A DNA stretch of 25,970 nucleotides from a virus. The stretch's first letter is position 1. Each line of letters opens with the position of its first letter. Below the pieces are notes generated by a model, which was not told the origin of the DNA, ran no database searches, and worked only from the letters and a program-made list of their open reading frames with translations. Below are positions 14,937 to 21,756 of this stretch, in pieces. A program made the position numbers and the translations under genes. The DNA lies in IMG/VR virus record IMGVR_UViG_3300017917_002860, positions 1 through 25,970 of that record. One strand, 5' to 3'.

Positions 14937-15090
14937 ACGCGGTAAGCGAGTACGCGCAATTGCAATTCTTATAGGTTTATATTTGATCTGGCAAGTTGCA
15001 ACTCATTTATGGTGGGTTGGAGTTGGATCACCATCAGAAGATTTTCTAGGTTATTGCTGGGGATCTTTTATTGAATGCAATGGTTTGTAA
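14923..15090 (+). CDS. 55-residue single-pass membrane protein
   Basis: Strong ribosome site AGGAGG seven bases before ATG. Basic N-terminus (MKLTKRGKRVR) then one membrane span at about 11-30 (AIAILIGLYLIWQVATHLWW), so the C-terminus with Cys45 and Cys52 would be outside the cell. Possible superinfection-exclusion or host-envelope factor; no family recognised. Overlaps the previous gene by 14 bases. Confidence 0.7.
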   Translation: MKLTKRGKRVRAIAILIGLYLIWQVATHLWWVGVGSPSEDFLGYCWGSFIECNGL

Positions 15091-15228
15091 TTGGCGCGCG
15101 TTGGCTGGAGAACCGCCAGGTAAACCAGCCAACCGCGTGGCTAATTATATGCAAAAAAACTAAATAGCAATGCATTGTCCACGGAAAAGTTCTGTGGCAA
15201 TTTCCAATCAAACTAGGAGAATGGTAAA
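15091..15228 (+). promoter_or_regulatory. Structured intergenic leader (large hairpin with ACCGCCAGG loop)
   Basis: A stem of 8 perfect pairs TTGGCTGG / CCAGCCAA extended by CGCG / CGCG with one bulged C (15097-15137) closes a 16-base loop that contains AACCGCCAGG, the same sequence found before the start codons at 13517 and 13888. A second hairpin CCACGG-N7-CTGTGG is at 15179-15197. There is no T run after either. A promoter for the following gene is expected (TAATTATAT at 15142-15150 is a possible -10), but no good -35 is seen. Confidence 0.6.
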
Positions 15229-15432
15229 ATGCACAATCATAATGGCCGCGAATGCTTGTCTACAGGAGAGGCAGCAAAACTGATCGGACTTAACTCGAAG
15301 ACTCTTCGACGTTGGGTTGACATTGGCAAGGTAGAAGGTTACAAGTCAGTTGGCGGCATGCGTTTTGTATACGCAGATTCATTACAAGCAATCATCCAAT
15401 CACGACAAGAAAGTCAAACCAACTCGAACTAG
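15229..15432 (+). CDS. BldC/MerR-type HTH regulator
   Basis: 67 residues. LSTGEAAKLIGLNSKTLRRW, VDIGKVEGYKSVGGMRFVY and DSLQAII give the winged-helix of the MerR superfamily without the effector domain, as in BldC and in phage excisionases. The SVGGMRF wing is close to the Gly-Gly-His-Arg wing of BldC. With no integrase in view, a transcription regulator is more likely than an excisionase. Ribosome site AGGAG. First gene of the long rightward operon. Confidence 0.8.
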   Translation: MHNHNGRECLSTGEAAKLIGLNSKTLRRWVDIGKVEGYKSVGGMRFVYADSLQAIIQSRQESQTNSN

Positions 15433-15443
15433 AGGAGGCAAAC

Positions 15444-15875
15444 TTGATAGCACTAGTTCTAGCTATGGCAATCCACACGACTCCGGTCCATGCCACAAAC
15501 TATAAAGCAGCCGCAGAGATACCGAAAGATCAAAAGATTTATGCAGCTTGCGTGAGTCACCAGGAGTCCAGGGGGAACTACCGAGCAATCGGTGACAACG
15601 AAAACGCACGTGGTCGTTGGCAATTCCTGGACTCCAATTGGAGACGTGGACTATCGTATATGGTTGCCAAGCGATTGATGGACTATGGAATGCCAAAAGA
15701 AAAAATGAAACCATTGGTGAAACATCTAAGATCAAAGTCAATAGATGCATGGGAACCCATCTACCAGGATATAGGATTTGTTGCTGCATTGAACGCAAAA
15801 CATCCTTGGTCCGGTTGGCGCCATTGGGCTGTTGATACGGAATGCAATAAATACGTACCTAAAAAGTACAGATAA
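15444..15875 (+). CDS. Exported lysozyme/Rpf-like protein
   Basis: 143 residues from TTG 15444, supported by GAGGAGG six bases upstream. Residues 1-17 form a short signal sequence (IALVLAMAI then VHA before Thr18). The mature part begins with the catalytic Glu41 context CVSHQESRGNYRAIGD and NARGRWQFLDSNWRRGL, the pattern of the lysozyme-like fold shared by Rpf and SLT proteins, with Cys36 and a Cys near the end that may pair. It probably cuts peptidoglycan glycan strands. Placement among regulatory and replication genes, away from the CHAP endolysin, is unusual. Confidence 0.7.
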   Translation: MIALVLAMAIHTTPVHATNYKAAAEIPKDQKIYAACVSHQESRGNYRAIGDNENARGRWQFLDSNWRRGLSYMVAKRLMDYGMPKEKMKPLVKHLRSKSIDAWEPIYQDIGFVAALNAKHPWSGWRHWAVDTECNKYVPKKYR

Positions 15876-15884
15876 GAGGGGAAA

Positions 15885-16217
15885 ATGAAAACCGCCAGAA
15901 GTTGGTCTGATCCAAAGCAATTATCTTTATTGCCAGATCCAATAGATGCACAATTTGTGGAATTTCATCACAATAATCCACACATTTATAGGCAGTTAGT
16001 CGAACTTGCTTATGTCTGGAAAAATGCAGGACATGACATTTGTTCAATTGATCTGCTAATAAATAAACTACGTTGGGAAATTGGTGTTTCGTCTAAGGGG
16101 AATCAGTTTGCTATATCAAACAATTTCGCTAGTCGCTACTCACGACTCATCGAAGCTAATGAACCAGGACTAGCAAACTTTTTCACGAAGAGGACACTAA
16201 AATACTCATGGGACTAG
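15885..16217 (+). CDS. Conserved phage protein, unknown
   Basis: 110 residues, ribosome site AGAGGGG. VEFHHNNPHIYRQLVELAYVW, INKLRWEIGV and FTKR recall a short protein repeatedly found upstream of Cas4-like nucleases in phages, perhaps a winged-helix domain, but no activity is known. Starts with ATG AAA ACC GCC, eight bases of the ACCGCCAG motif seen elsewhere; this may be chance. Overlaps the next gene by ten bases. Confidence 0.7.
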   Translation: MKTARSWSDPKQLSLLPDPIDAQFVEFHHNNPHIYRQLVELAYVWKNAGHDICSIDLLINKLRWEIGVSSKGNQFAISNNFASRYSRLIEANEPGLANFFTKRTLKYSWD

Positions 16218-16969
16218 AACGAATTGAAACCAAGCGTGGTCATAAATATGAACTAGATGGCAAACCTGTAAAAGGTGTGACCACGCTGATTGGTACTGGT
16301 ATGCCAAAACCAGCACTTCCATATTGGTCTGCAAAAATGGTTGCAGAATACGTAGCAGATAATTATATTGCTCTCGATAGTCTAATTGCTAGAGATCGAG
16401 ATGATGCAATTAAACATCTTAAAATGGTTCCTTGGACCGAAAGAGATAAAGCTGCAGCTCGAGGAACAGACATACATGCAATTGCTGAAACTATTATCCA
16501 TGGCGGAGAATCAGAAGTTGCAGGAGAAATTGTTGATTACGTCAATGGATATGTCAAATGGTTAGATGAGTGGAACGTAGAACCTGTTTTGACCGAAAAG
16601 ATTTGTGCAAATAGATCTTATTGGTATGCAGGTACTTTTGATGCAATTCTTAAATTTGGCGATGGTCCATTAAAAGGTAAAACATATCTTTGTGACTGGA
16701 AGACTAGTACAAACGTATATGGCGAAATGGCAATGCAATTAGTTGCGTATGCCAATGCAGATTTTTATCTTGATGAAGATGGATCAGAAAAACCATTACC
16801 TAAGATTGATGGTTTGGCAATTGTTCACATAACTCCTAATGGAACTACCGTTCATGAAGTGACAGATATTGATCTAGCATGGTCATCATTCAAGATTGTC
16901 ATTGATCTTGCAAATCAAATGGAAGTAATAGAAAACCTAATGAAAAAAGTAGAGGACAATAATGGATAA
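16208..16969 (+). CDS. Cas4/RecB-like PD-(D/E)XK exonuclease
   Basis: 253 residues. His90 in ARGTDIHAIAE, Asp145 in YAGTFDAIL, Asp163-Trp-Lys165 in CDWKTS and Gln177/Tyr181 in AMQLVAYANA are the full active site of the Cas4-RecB branch of PD-(D/E)XK nucleases. No four-Cys iron-sulfur set, so it is RecB-like and not true Cas4. Next to an annealing-protein candidate, it is expected to resect DNA ends for phage recombination. Overlaps the next gene by 8 bases. Confidence 0.85.
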   Translation: MGLERIETKRGHKYELDGKPVKGVTTLIGTGMPKPALPYWSAKMVAEYVADNYIALDSLIARDRDDAIKHLKMVPWTERDKAAARGTDIHAIAETIIHGGESEVAGEIVDYVNGYVKWLDEWNVEPVLTEKICANRSYWYAGTFDAILKFGDGPLKGKTYLCDWKTSTNVYGEMAMQLVAYANADFYLDEDGSEKPLPKIDGLAIVHITPNGTTVHEVTDIDLAWSSFKIVIDLANQMEVIENLMKKVEDNNG

Positions 16970-17510
16970 AAGACTAGAAAACTATGTCGATGTACCACAT
17001 AGGATTAGATTGTTTTATGAAAAATATCCTGAGGGTTCATTGCAACTTCAACATATTTCGTTTGAGACAATTGGCGAACAAGTAATCGTCATAGGAAAAG
17101 CATACGCATATCGTTATCCTAATGATCCGACTCCAGGAGTTGGAACTGCACAAGAATATTTTCCAGGCAAAACCAATTTTACACGTGGTTCAGAAATACA
17201 GAATCTGGAAACAAGTTGTTGGGGCCGAGCTATTGGAGCTTTAGGTATTGGAATAGATGGAGCAATTGCAACTAAAGAAGAAGTTGAGTTAGCAATTGAA
17301 CGTAACAAACCGGATAAGGTAACAATTAAAAGACCAAATCCAGGTTTGAAGAAAATCAAAGAATTGCTAGAAGGTTTCGGACACACACCGGACGAAATAC
17401 TTGTAGCAGTACGTGACATCATTAACAGAGATATTGTCTCTAGCAATGATCTTACGGACGATGAGATTGAATTTGTACTTCATTATCTCATCGAGGTCAG
17501 TTCATCATGA
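16962..17510 (+). CDS. Probable ssDNA-annealing protein (Erf-like)
   Basis: 182 residues. YVDVPHRIRLFYEKYPEGSL, VIVIGKAYAYRYPNDPTPG, YFPGKTNFTRGSEIQN and ETSCWGRAIGALGIGIDG are the conserved blocks of a family very common in actinophages just after a Cas4-like nuclease. The family is usually read as an Erf/Rad52-type annealing protein; I base that on the sequence pattern and on the exonuclease partner. A helical C-terminal region (about 125-182) could be a protein-binding tail. ATGA overlap with the next gene. Confidence 0.6.
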   Translation: MDKRLENYVDVPHRIRLFYEKYPEGSLQLQHISFETIGEQVIVIGKAYAYRYPNDPTPGVGTAQEYFPGKTNFTRGSEIQNLETSCWGRAIGALGIGIDGAIATKEEVELAIERNKPDKVTIKRPNPGLKKIKELLEGFGHTPDEILVAVRDIINRDIVSSNDLTDDEIEFVLHYLIEVSSS

Positions 17511-17932
17511 CTCGTATATCCTGGGACAAATATGGATTGGAAATAGCGAAAGCAGCCTCCTATCGTAGTGAAGATCCATATTTGAAGGTAGGTGCTTGTG
17601 TTCTTCGAATGGATCGAAGTATCATAAGTACTGGTTACAACGGAGCTGCGCCTGGTATTAACATTGTGTGGGACAATAGAGATGCCAGACGCGGCTACGT
17701 TATCCATGCTGAAATAAATGCATTGCGTTATTGCACACCAGATCAAACTCGCGGCGGTTACATGTACGTTACGCATCACCCATGTTTGGAGTGCATAAAA
17801 GTTATTGCCAGTTATGGAATCAATGAAGTCCACTACATAGATCTGATTGATGGATCTGTTTATGACTTAGAGGCAATTGCAAATATTGCAAGAGAATACA
17901 ACATTAGACTAATACAGGAGGCAAAAGAATGA
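17507..17932 (+). CDS. dCMP deaminase
   Basis: 141 residues. Zinc site His67-Ala-Glu69 (HAEINAL) and Pro92-Cys93-x2-Cys96 (HPCLECIK); Glu69 is the proton shuttle. GYNGAAPG is a deoxycytidylate-type substrate loop. It should turn dCMP into dUMP and ammonia. In T4 this enzyme works with dCMP hydroxymethylase and dCTPase. It begins the modification segment of the operon by ATGA overlap and ends by ATGA overlap with the pyrophosphatase. Confidence 0.9.
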   Translation: MTRISWDKYGLEIAKAASYRSEDPYLKVGACVLRMDRSIISTGYNGAAPGINIVWDNRDARRGYVIHAEINALRYCTPDQTRGGYMYVTHHPCLECIKVIASYGINEVHYIDLIDGSVYDLEAIANIAREYNIRLIQEAKE

Positions 17933-18360
17933 GTGCTTTAGATTTGATCTTAAATGCTCAGAGAAATTTACAAAAGAATTCTTATGGAGTGGATATATCT
18001 ACACTCAATGAAGAAGACAGAGCAAAATATATTCGTGACATGTCATTAGCATTAACAGATGAATTGCACGAAGCTTTGAATGAAACAGGTTGGAAGCCAT
18101 GGGCAACAAGTCGACATTTTAATCGTCAAGCATTTTTAAGTGAGATGATCGATGTCCTACATTTTTGGTGCAATTTAGTTTTATTGACCAACGTAAGCGA
18201 AGCCGAAATTTTGGATGCTTATTTTGCTAAAGCAGAAAAAAATGCCAAGCGGCAATTAGAAGGTTACAACGGAGTCGATGGAAAGTGCAAATCTTGTGGA
18301 CGTGCTTTTGATGACGTAGCAGTACTTTGCACTCCGACAGTATGTGAGCACCTAGAATGA
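17929..18360 (+). CDS. All-alpha dNTP pyrophosphatase (dUTPase/dCTPase type) with zinc ribbon
   Basis: 143 residues. Glu45-x2-Glu48 in TDELHEALNETGWKPW and Glu72-x2-Asp75 in LSEMIDVLHFW make the metal-binding set of the dimeric all-alpha dUTPase/MazG family, which also includes T4 gp56 dCTPase. The last 30 residues add a four-Cys knuckle (CKSCG, then two more Cys), unusual for the family. It cleaves dUTP or dCTP to the monophosphate, keeping the unmodified base out of DNA and supplying the TS-family enzyme. Strong AGGAGG ribosome site. Substrate choice cannot be read from sequence. Confidence 0.75.
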   Translation: MSALDLILNAQRNLQKNSYGVDISTLNEEDRAKYIRDMSLALTDELHEALNETGWKPWATSRHFNRQAFLSEMIDVLHFWCNLVLLTNVSEAEILDAYFAKAEKNAKRQLEGYNGVDGKCKSCGRAFDDVAVLCTPTVCEHLE

Positions 18361-19376
18361 CATACGTAATTGACGATATTGTCACACCATTTACTGATCG
18401 AATTGCAAGTCATAGATCAGCTTGGCCTCGCATGCAAAAGTGTATGGCAGAAGTTGCATTTGACCAAACCGTAGATATTGCGTTTGGAGATCCAACGAAA
18501 GTCAATGGATCAACTTGGCTTGTATCAACACCGATGGAATTCAAAGGTGAAGTTTTTAATTTATTTGGTGGATATACAAAAGAAGTACGTGACAGAATTG
18601 CACGAGTCCTGGACTTTGATTTTGATAACATTAAAGCTTTGGATCTTCCAGTACCTGATATTGAAAAGATCTTACGACCAAGAGCAGAAAAAACTGACTT
18701 TAATTTTACTGAAGCAGAATGGTCTAGAATCAGAGATCTTCAAAAATGTGAAGTAATAAAACATGAAGATCTTGTTTTAGATGTTCAGCGTGTGGTCATT
18801 GGAGATTCTCACTCAATTTCTAGATACCGCGCTAATACCATTGTTTACCGACATGATGGATTGACTTTATACGGACTATTACAACGTGGGATAAACAGTT
18901 ATTTACCGAATTTCTACGTACCTCATTTGGTTATAAATGCTGGAAACGTGGATATTAGACACCATATTTTGCGTCAACCATCACATGTTGCAGTAACTAG
19001 AAAACTTATTACCGACCTGAGAGTCCAATTAGAGTTTTTACAAAATGAAGGTTTGATTGGTACTTTCGAAGTGACAGCACCATATCCAATTGAATTTGAA
19101 GGCCGTAAAATTCCAAAAACTGGATATTACAAAGGTACTGCATTTTTTGGATCTTGGATTGAACGTGACCATGTCAGAGCTTTAATGACCAATGAAATGA
19201 AATACCAAATAGAAAAAGTTCATGAGTGGCCACAACATTGGTACATGATTAGTCCTGAAGATTATGCAAAGATCTATATGGAAAAACCAGGATCAGTTCA
19301 TTTGTCACCAGAATATTATGAATGGGATTTATTAACAAATACACCAAACGAGGGTATTTATGCCACAGTTGATTGA
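18357..19376 (+). CDS. SGNH-hydrolase-like protein in DNA modification cluster
   Basis: 339 residues. Three SGNH/GDSL blocks are visible: Gly149-Asp-Ser151-His-Ser in RVVIGDSHSISRY, Gly196-Asn197 with Asp199 in VINAGNVDIRHH, and His315 in GSVHLSPEYYEW. The first 140 residues are an unfamiliar N-terminal region. SGNH enzymes are esterases, acetyl-transferases or phospholipases; here it may add or remove an acyl group on a modified base or nucleotide. ATGA overlap with the pyrophosphatase and 17-base overlap with the transferase gene tie it to them. Unusual in nucleotide pathways. Confidence 0.65.
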   Translation: MTYVIDDIVTPFTDRIASHRSAWPRMQKCMAEVAFDQTVDIAFGDPTKVNGSTWLVSTPMEFKGEVFNLFGGYTKEVRDRIARVLDFDFDNIKALDLPVPDIEKILRPRAEKTDFNFTEAEWSRIRDLQKCEVIKHEDLVLDVQRVVIGDSHSISRYRANTIVYRHDGLTLYGLLQRGINSYLPNFYVPHLVINAGNVDIRHHILRQPSHVAVTRKLITDLRVQLEFLQNEGLIGTFEVTAPYPIEFEGRKIPKTGYYKGTAFFGSWIERDHVRALMTNEMKYQIEKVHEWPQHWYMISPEDYAKIYMEKPGSVHLSPEYYEWDLLTNTPNEGIYATVD

Positions 19377-20421
19377 GACCATTTACTGGGAAGATTTTAA
19401 GAAGTATTACAACCGTGCTGCAACTTTGCAAAACATAAATATTGCAAGTGAAAAAGGCCGTGATACTTCAGAAGATCTACACGTTGACGATCCATTGCAG
19501 CACTACATAACAATCTACGATACTGTAGACCGTGAGTTTGCAGGGTTCAGCAATGCAATTCAGCAAATTTGGTATGGAAGTAAGAATCCAAAAAAGTGGC
19601 AGATAGATACCAGATTTGATGGTTATCAATTGCATACTATGGATTGGTTCTGGCTTTTTATGATGCATAGAATTACCGGTTCAGGTGCATCATTTAGTTA
19701 TGACCATGGTTTTCGAAATAGTATCCTTTCTGATATGGCTTTAGCCGGCGATAACATGATCCATATGCGGCAATATGTTTTGTCCGAATTTAGAAATGGC
19801 AGACCATTATTTACAAGTATTGGTAACCAAATACCAATGTTTCCAAAACCTGTTGAACCATTTACAAAAGCTTCTGAGTATTACATTTCAGAATTTATGC
19901 CTAGATTAGTAAAAGGTTTTTACTATCACATTATCAACAATCCACTTTCAATGAGTATCAGAGAAGCAGTTGATTGGATCAATGCGTGGCACAAAGATCA
20001 TGGCATAAAAAGTTTTCATTTTGTTATGACTGCATTTGTTATGGATGTTGCTCAGTATTTTCCTGAGTTAATAGATCCATGGAGTCAGGTAAACTATGGC
20101 AAAAACGCAGTGGAAGCTTTGCATTTATTATTTGGAAATGATGGCTACAAAAAAAAGATGGATTTTCTAGATGCCGCAATGGATAAGATCTGTGAAGAGT
20201 TTAGAAGTCCATATGATACCAGAGATCTTGAAAGAAATCTTGGTAAAGGTTTTAGTTTAGAGGATGTGGCATGTGATTATGTTCGCTACGTTGAATGCTA
20301 TGTACCAAAAGGTTATGAACATTTAGAACCTTGGCAAGTCACAAACAATTCAATGATACCAGAACATCCAAAACACTGGACATACCATAAACATGTCGAG
20401 AAATGGAATAAAAATGTTTAA
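19360..20421 (+). CDS. Putative amino acid:DNA transferase (alpha-glutamyl/putrescinyl-thymine pyrophosphorylase-like)
   Basis: 353 residues, helical. Ribosome site GAGGG before ATG 19360. WFWLFMMHRITGSGASF (Arg104-Gly107-Gly109) followed by His116-Gly-Phe-Arg-Asn, and the later GKGFSLEDVACDYVRYVECY match the pattern I associate with the amino acid:DNA transferase / aGPT-PPlase group of Iyer, Aravind and colleagues, which replace an activated hydroxymethyl group on DNA with an amino acid or amine. I am not certain of the clade. Neighbours (kinase, TS-family enzyme, PLP enzyme) are the kind this family keeps. Confidence 0.5.
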   Translation: MPQLIETIYWEDFKKYYNRAATLQNINIASEKGRDTSEDLHVDDPLQHYITIYDTVDREFAGFSNAIQQIWYGSKNPKKWQIDTRFDGYQLHTMDWFWLFMMHRITGSGASFSYDHGFRNSILSDMALAGDNMIHMRQYVLSEFRNGRPLFTSIGNQIPMFPKPVEPFTKASEYYISEFMPRLVKGFYYHIINNPLSMSIREAVDWINAWHKDHGIKSFHFVMTAFVMDVAQYFPELIDPWSQVNYGKNAVEALHLLFGNDGYKKKMDFLDAAMDKICEEFRSPYDTRDLERNLGKGFSLEDVACDYVRYVECYVPKGYEHLEPWQVTNNSMIPEHPKHWTYHKHVEKWNKNV

Positions 20422-21301
20422 GATTACAGACGACAAATCCAGCAAATATGACTACAATACGAGAGAACAATGGCTCGAACTTGCTGGTGATTGGATCGAT
20501 GAAACACCTGCGCCAAACATCACTACGTTTCATGGTGCAACAATATGGGACGATTCTGTAACAGGGGTCGGTACAAAAGGTCGGTGGGGAGATCTTTTAG
20601 TGTCGAAAATGGAATCAGATCATCTTGTCTACGTGCAACCACGTGTTGGTTGGGCAGGTGTTTCATTGTCAGCTTTGGCAAAAAAGTATAACAAAAAGTT
20701 AACTTTGTTTATGCCATCATCTAAAGTAATTAGTGACCATCAATTAGTTTGTATTGAACGTGGAGCTAATCCTATTTTTAGACGTATTGCCGCAATGCCT
20801 GTTTTGAATAAGTATGCAAAAGAATGGGCAGAAGAACATAATGCGCAATTTGTCCCATTTGGCTTAGATCATCCATTAGTAGTTGCAGCAGGAGTCAAAT
20901 CAACACTTCAACAATGGGGGAACCGTGAAGAACCGAGAGACGTTGTATCTGTTATCAGCACAGGAGTACTTACAAGAACCCTACAAATTGCTTGGCCTAG
21001 TGCAAAATTCCATGGTGTTGCCGTCGCACGTAACTTGCACAAAGGTGAAATTGGACGGGCAGACGTATCTGCATATCATCGTGGATTCAAAGAGAAAGCG
21101 GATCACGCAGATGAGATCAACAGAGAAATTGCTTCAGCTCCGACATATGATTGCAAAGGTCTTGAACGTTTTATGTTGGACAAAACCAATGCACCAAAAG
21201 AAAAAACTACTTTAGTTTGGAACGTTGCAGGTGAAGTAAAGCCTGTTAAAATGTCTCCTTCTGACGTGGATAGTTACAGGGAATGGGGCGAGTTTAGATG
21301 A
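20414..21301 (+). CDS. Fold-type II PLP-dependent enzyme
   Basis: 295 residues from ATG 20414 (overlaps the previous stop by 8 bases; an in-frame ATG at 20393 is possible). Lys55 in VTGVGTKGRWGDLL fits the PLP Schiff-base lysine of the ACC deaminase/D-cysteine desulfhydrase group, VQPRVGWAGVSLSALAKKY the glycine-rich Asn-like loop after it, and ISTGVLTRTLQIAWP the phosphate-binding loop. Chemistry is elimination, replacement or isomerisation on an amino acid; a substrate attached to DNA, or an amino acid made for the transferase, are both possible. The Ser/Thr-Gly loop differs from housekeeping enzymes. Confidence 0.7.
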   Translation: MFKITDDKSSKYDYNTREQWLELAGDWIDETPAPNITTFHGATIWDDSVTGVGTKGRWGDLLVSKMESDHLVYVQPRVGWAGVSLSALAKKYNKKLTLFMPSSKVISDHQLVCIERGANPIFRRIAAMPVLNKYAKEWAEEHNAQFVPFGLDHPLVVAAGVKSTLQQWGNREEPRDVVSVISTGVLTRTLQIAWPSAKFHGVAVARNLHKGEIGRADVSAYHRGFKEKADHADEINREIASAPTYDCKGLERFMLDKTNAPKEKTTLVWNVAGEVKPVKMSPSDVDSYREWGEFR

Positions 21302-21756
21302 TAACAATTGTTGAAGGTTGTGATGGTACAGGCAAAACAACATTTGCCAAAAACCTTGCAAAGATCAATAACTTGAAGTATTTGCATGCTGAAAAACCAA
21401 CTACAAACTATTGGTACACAGAATACTTAAAGCCTGTAAATTCTACAAACATGGTTTTAGACAGATGGCATCTTGGTGAAATAGTTTGGCCAGAGATTTA
21501 CGGTCGAGAATCATTATTTTCTGATCCAGAAAGTTTTGATATTTGTAACTGGACTTTAGCCAAACTAGGAGCAAGATTGTTGCTCTTTGTTCGTCGAGAT
21601 GATGACATTGCAGATGAATTACTAAAACGAGGCGAAGAAAAAGAAATTGAACACGTTCTAAAAGCTAAAGATCTTTTCCTTGATGCATATAAAAGAGTTA
21701 AGTATATGGATAAAACAATTATAGAAAGCGGGACGGTTCATGCACCTAATAACTGA
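21298..21756 (+). CDS. P-loop nucleotide (or modified-base) kinase
   Basis: 152 residues. Walker A VEGCDGTGKTTFA with Lys13, and the thymidylate-kinase-type Asp-Arg in MVLDRWHLGEIVW; an arginine-rich lid (RRDDDIADELLKRGEE). Short for a TMP kinase (about 210). Two readings: a dNMP kinase that raises hydroxymethyl-dNMP to the diphosphate, like T4 gp1 in role, or a DNA kinase that phosphorylates the hydroxymethyl group in DNA so the transferase can displace it. ATGA overlap with the PLP enzyme and 17-base overlap with the TS-family gene. Confidence 0.75.
   Translation: MITIVEGCDGTGKTTFAKNLAKINNLKYLHAEKPTTNYWYTEYLKPVNSTNMVLDRWHLGEIVWPEIYGRESLFSDPESFDICNWTLAKLGARLLLFVRRDDDIADELLKRGEEKEIEHVLKAKDLFLDAYKRVKYMDKTIIESGTVHAPNN

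Noticed and set aside
15097-15137. The big hairpin as a rho-independent terminator
   Set aside because: The stem is strong but the loop is 16 bases and no T run follows; a control element is more likely.
15229-15432. MerR-like protein as an excisionase of a temperate phage
   Set aside because: No integrase or attachment site seen in the window; the wing sequence is BldC-like, so a regulator is preferred.
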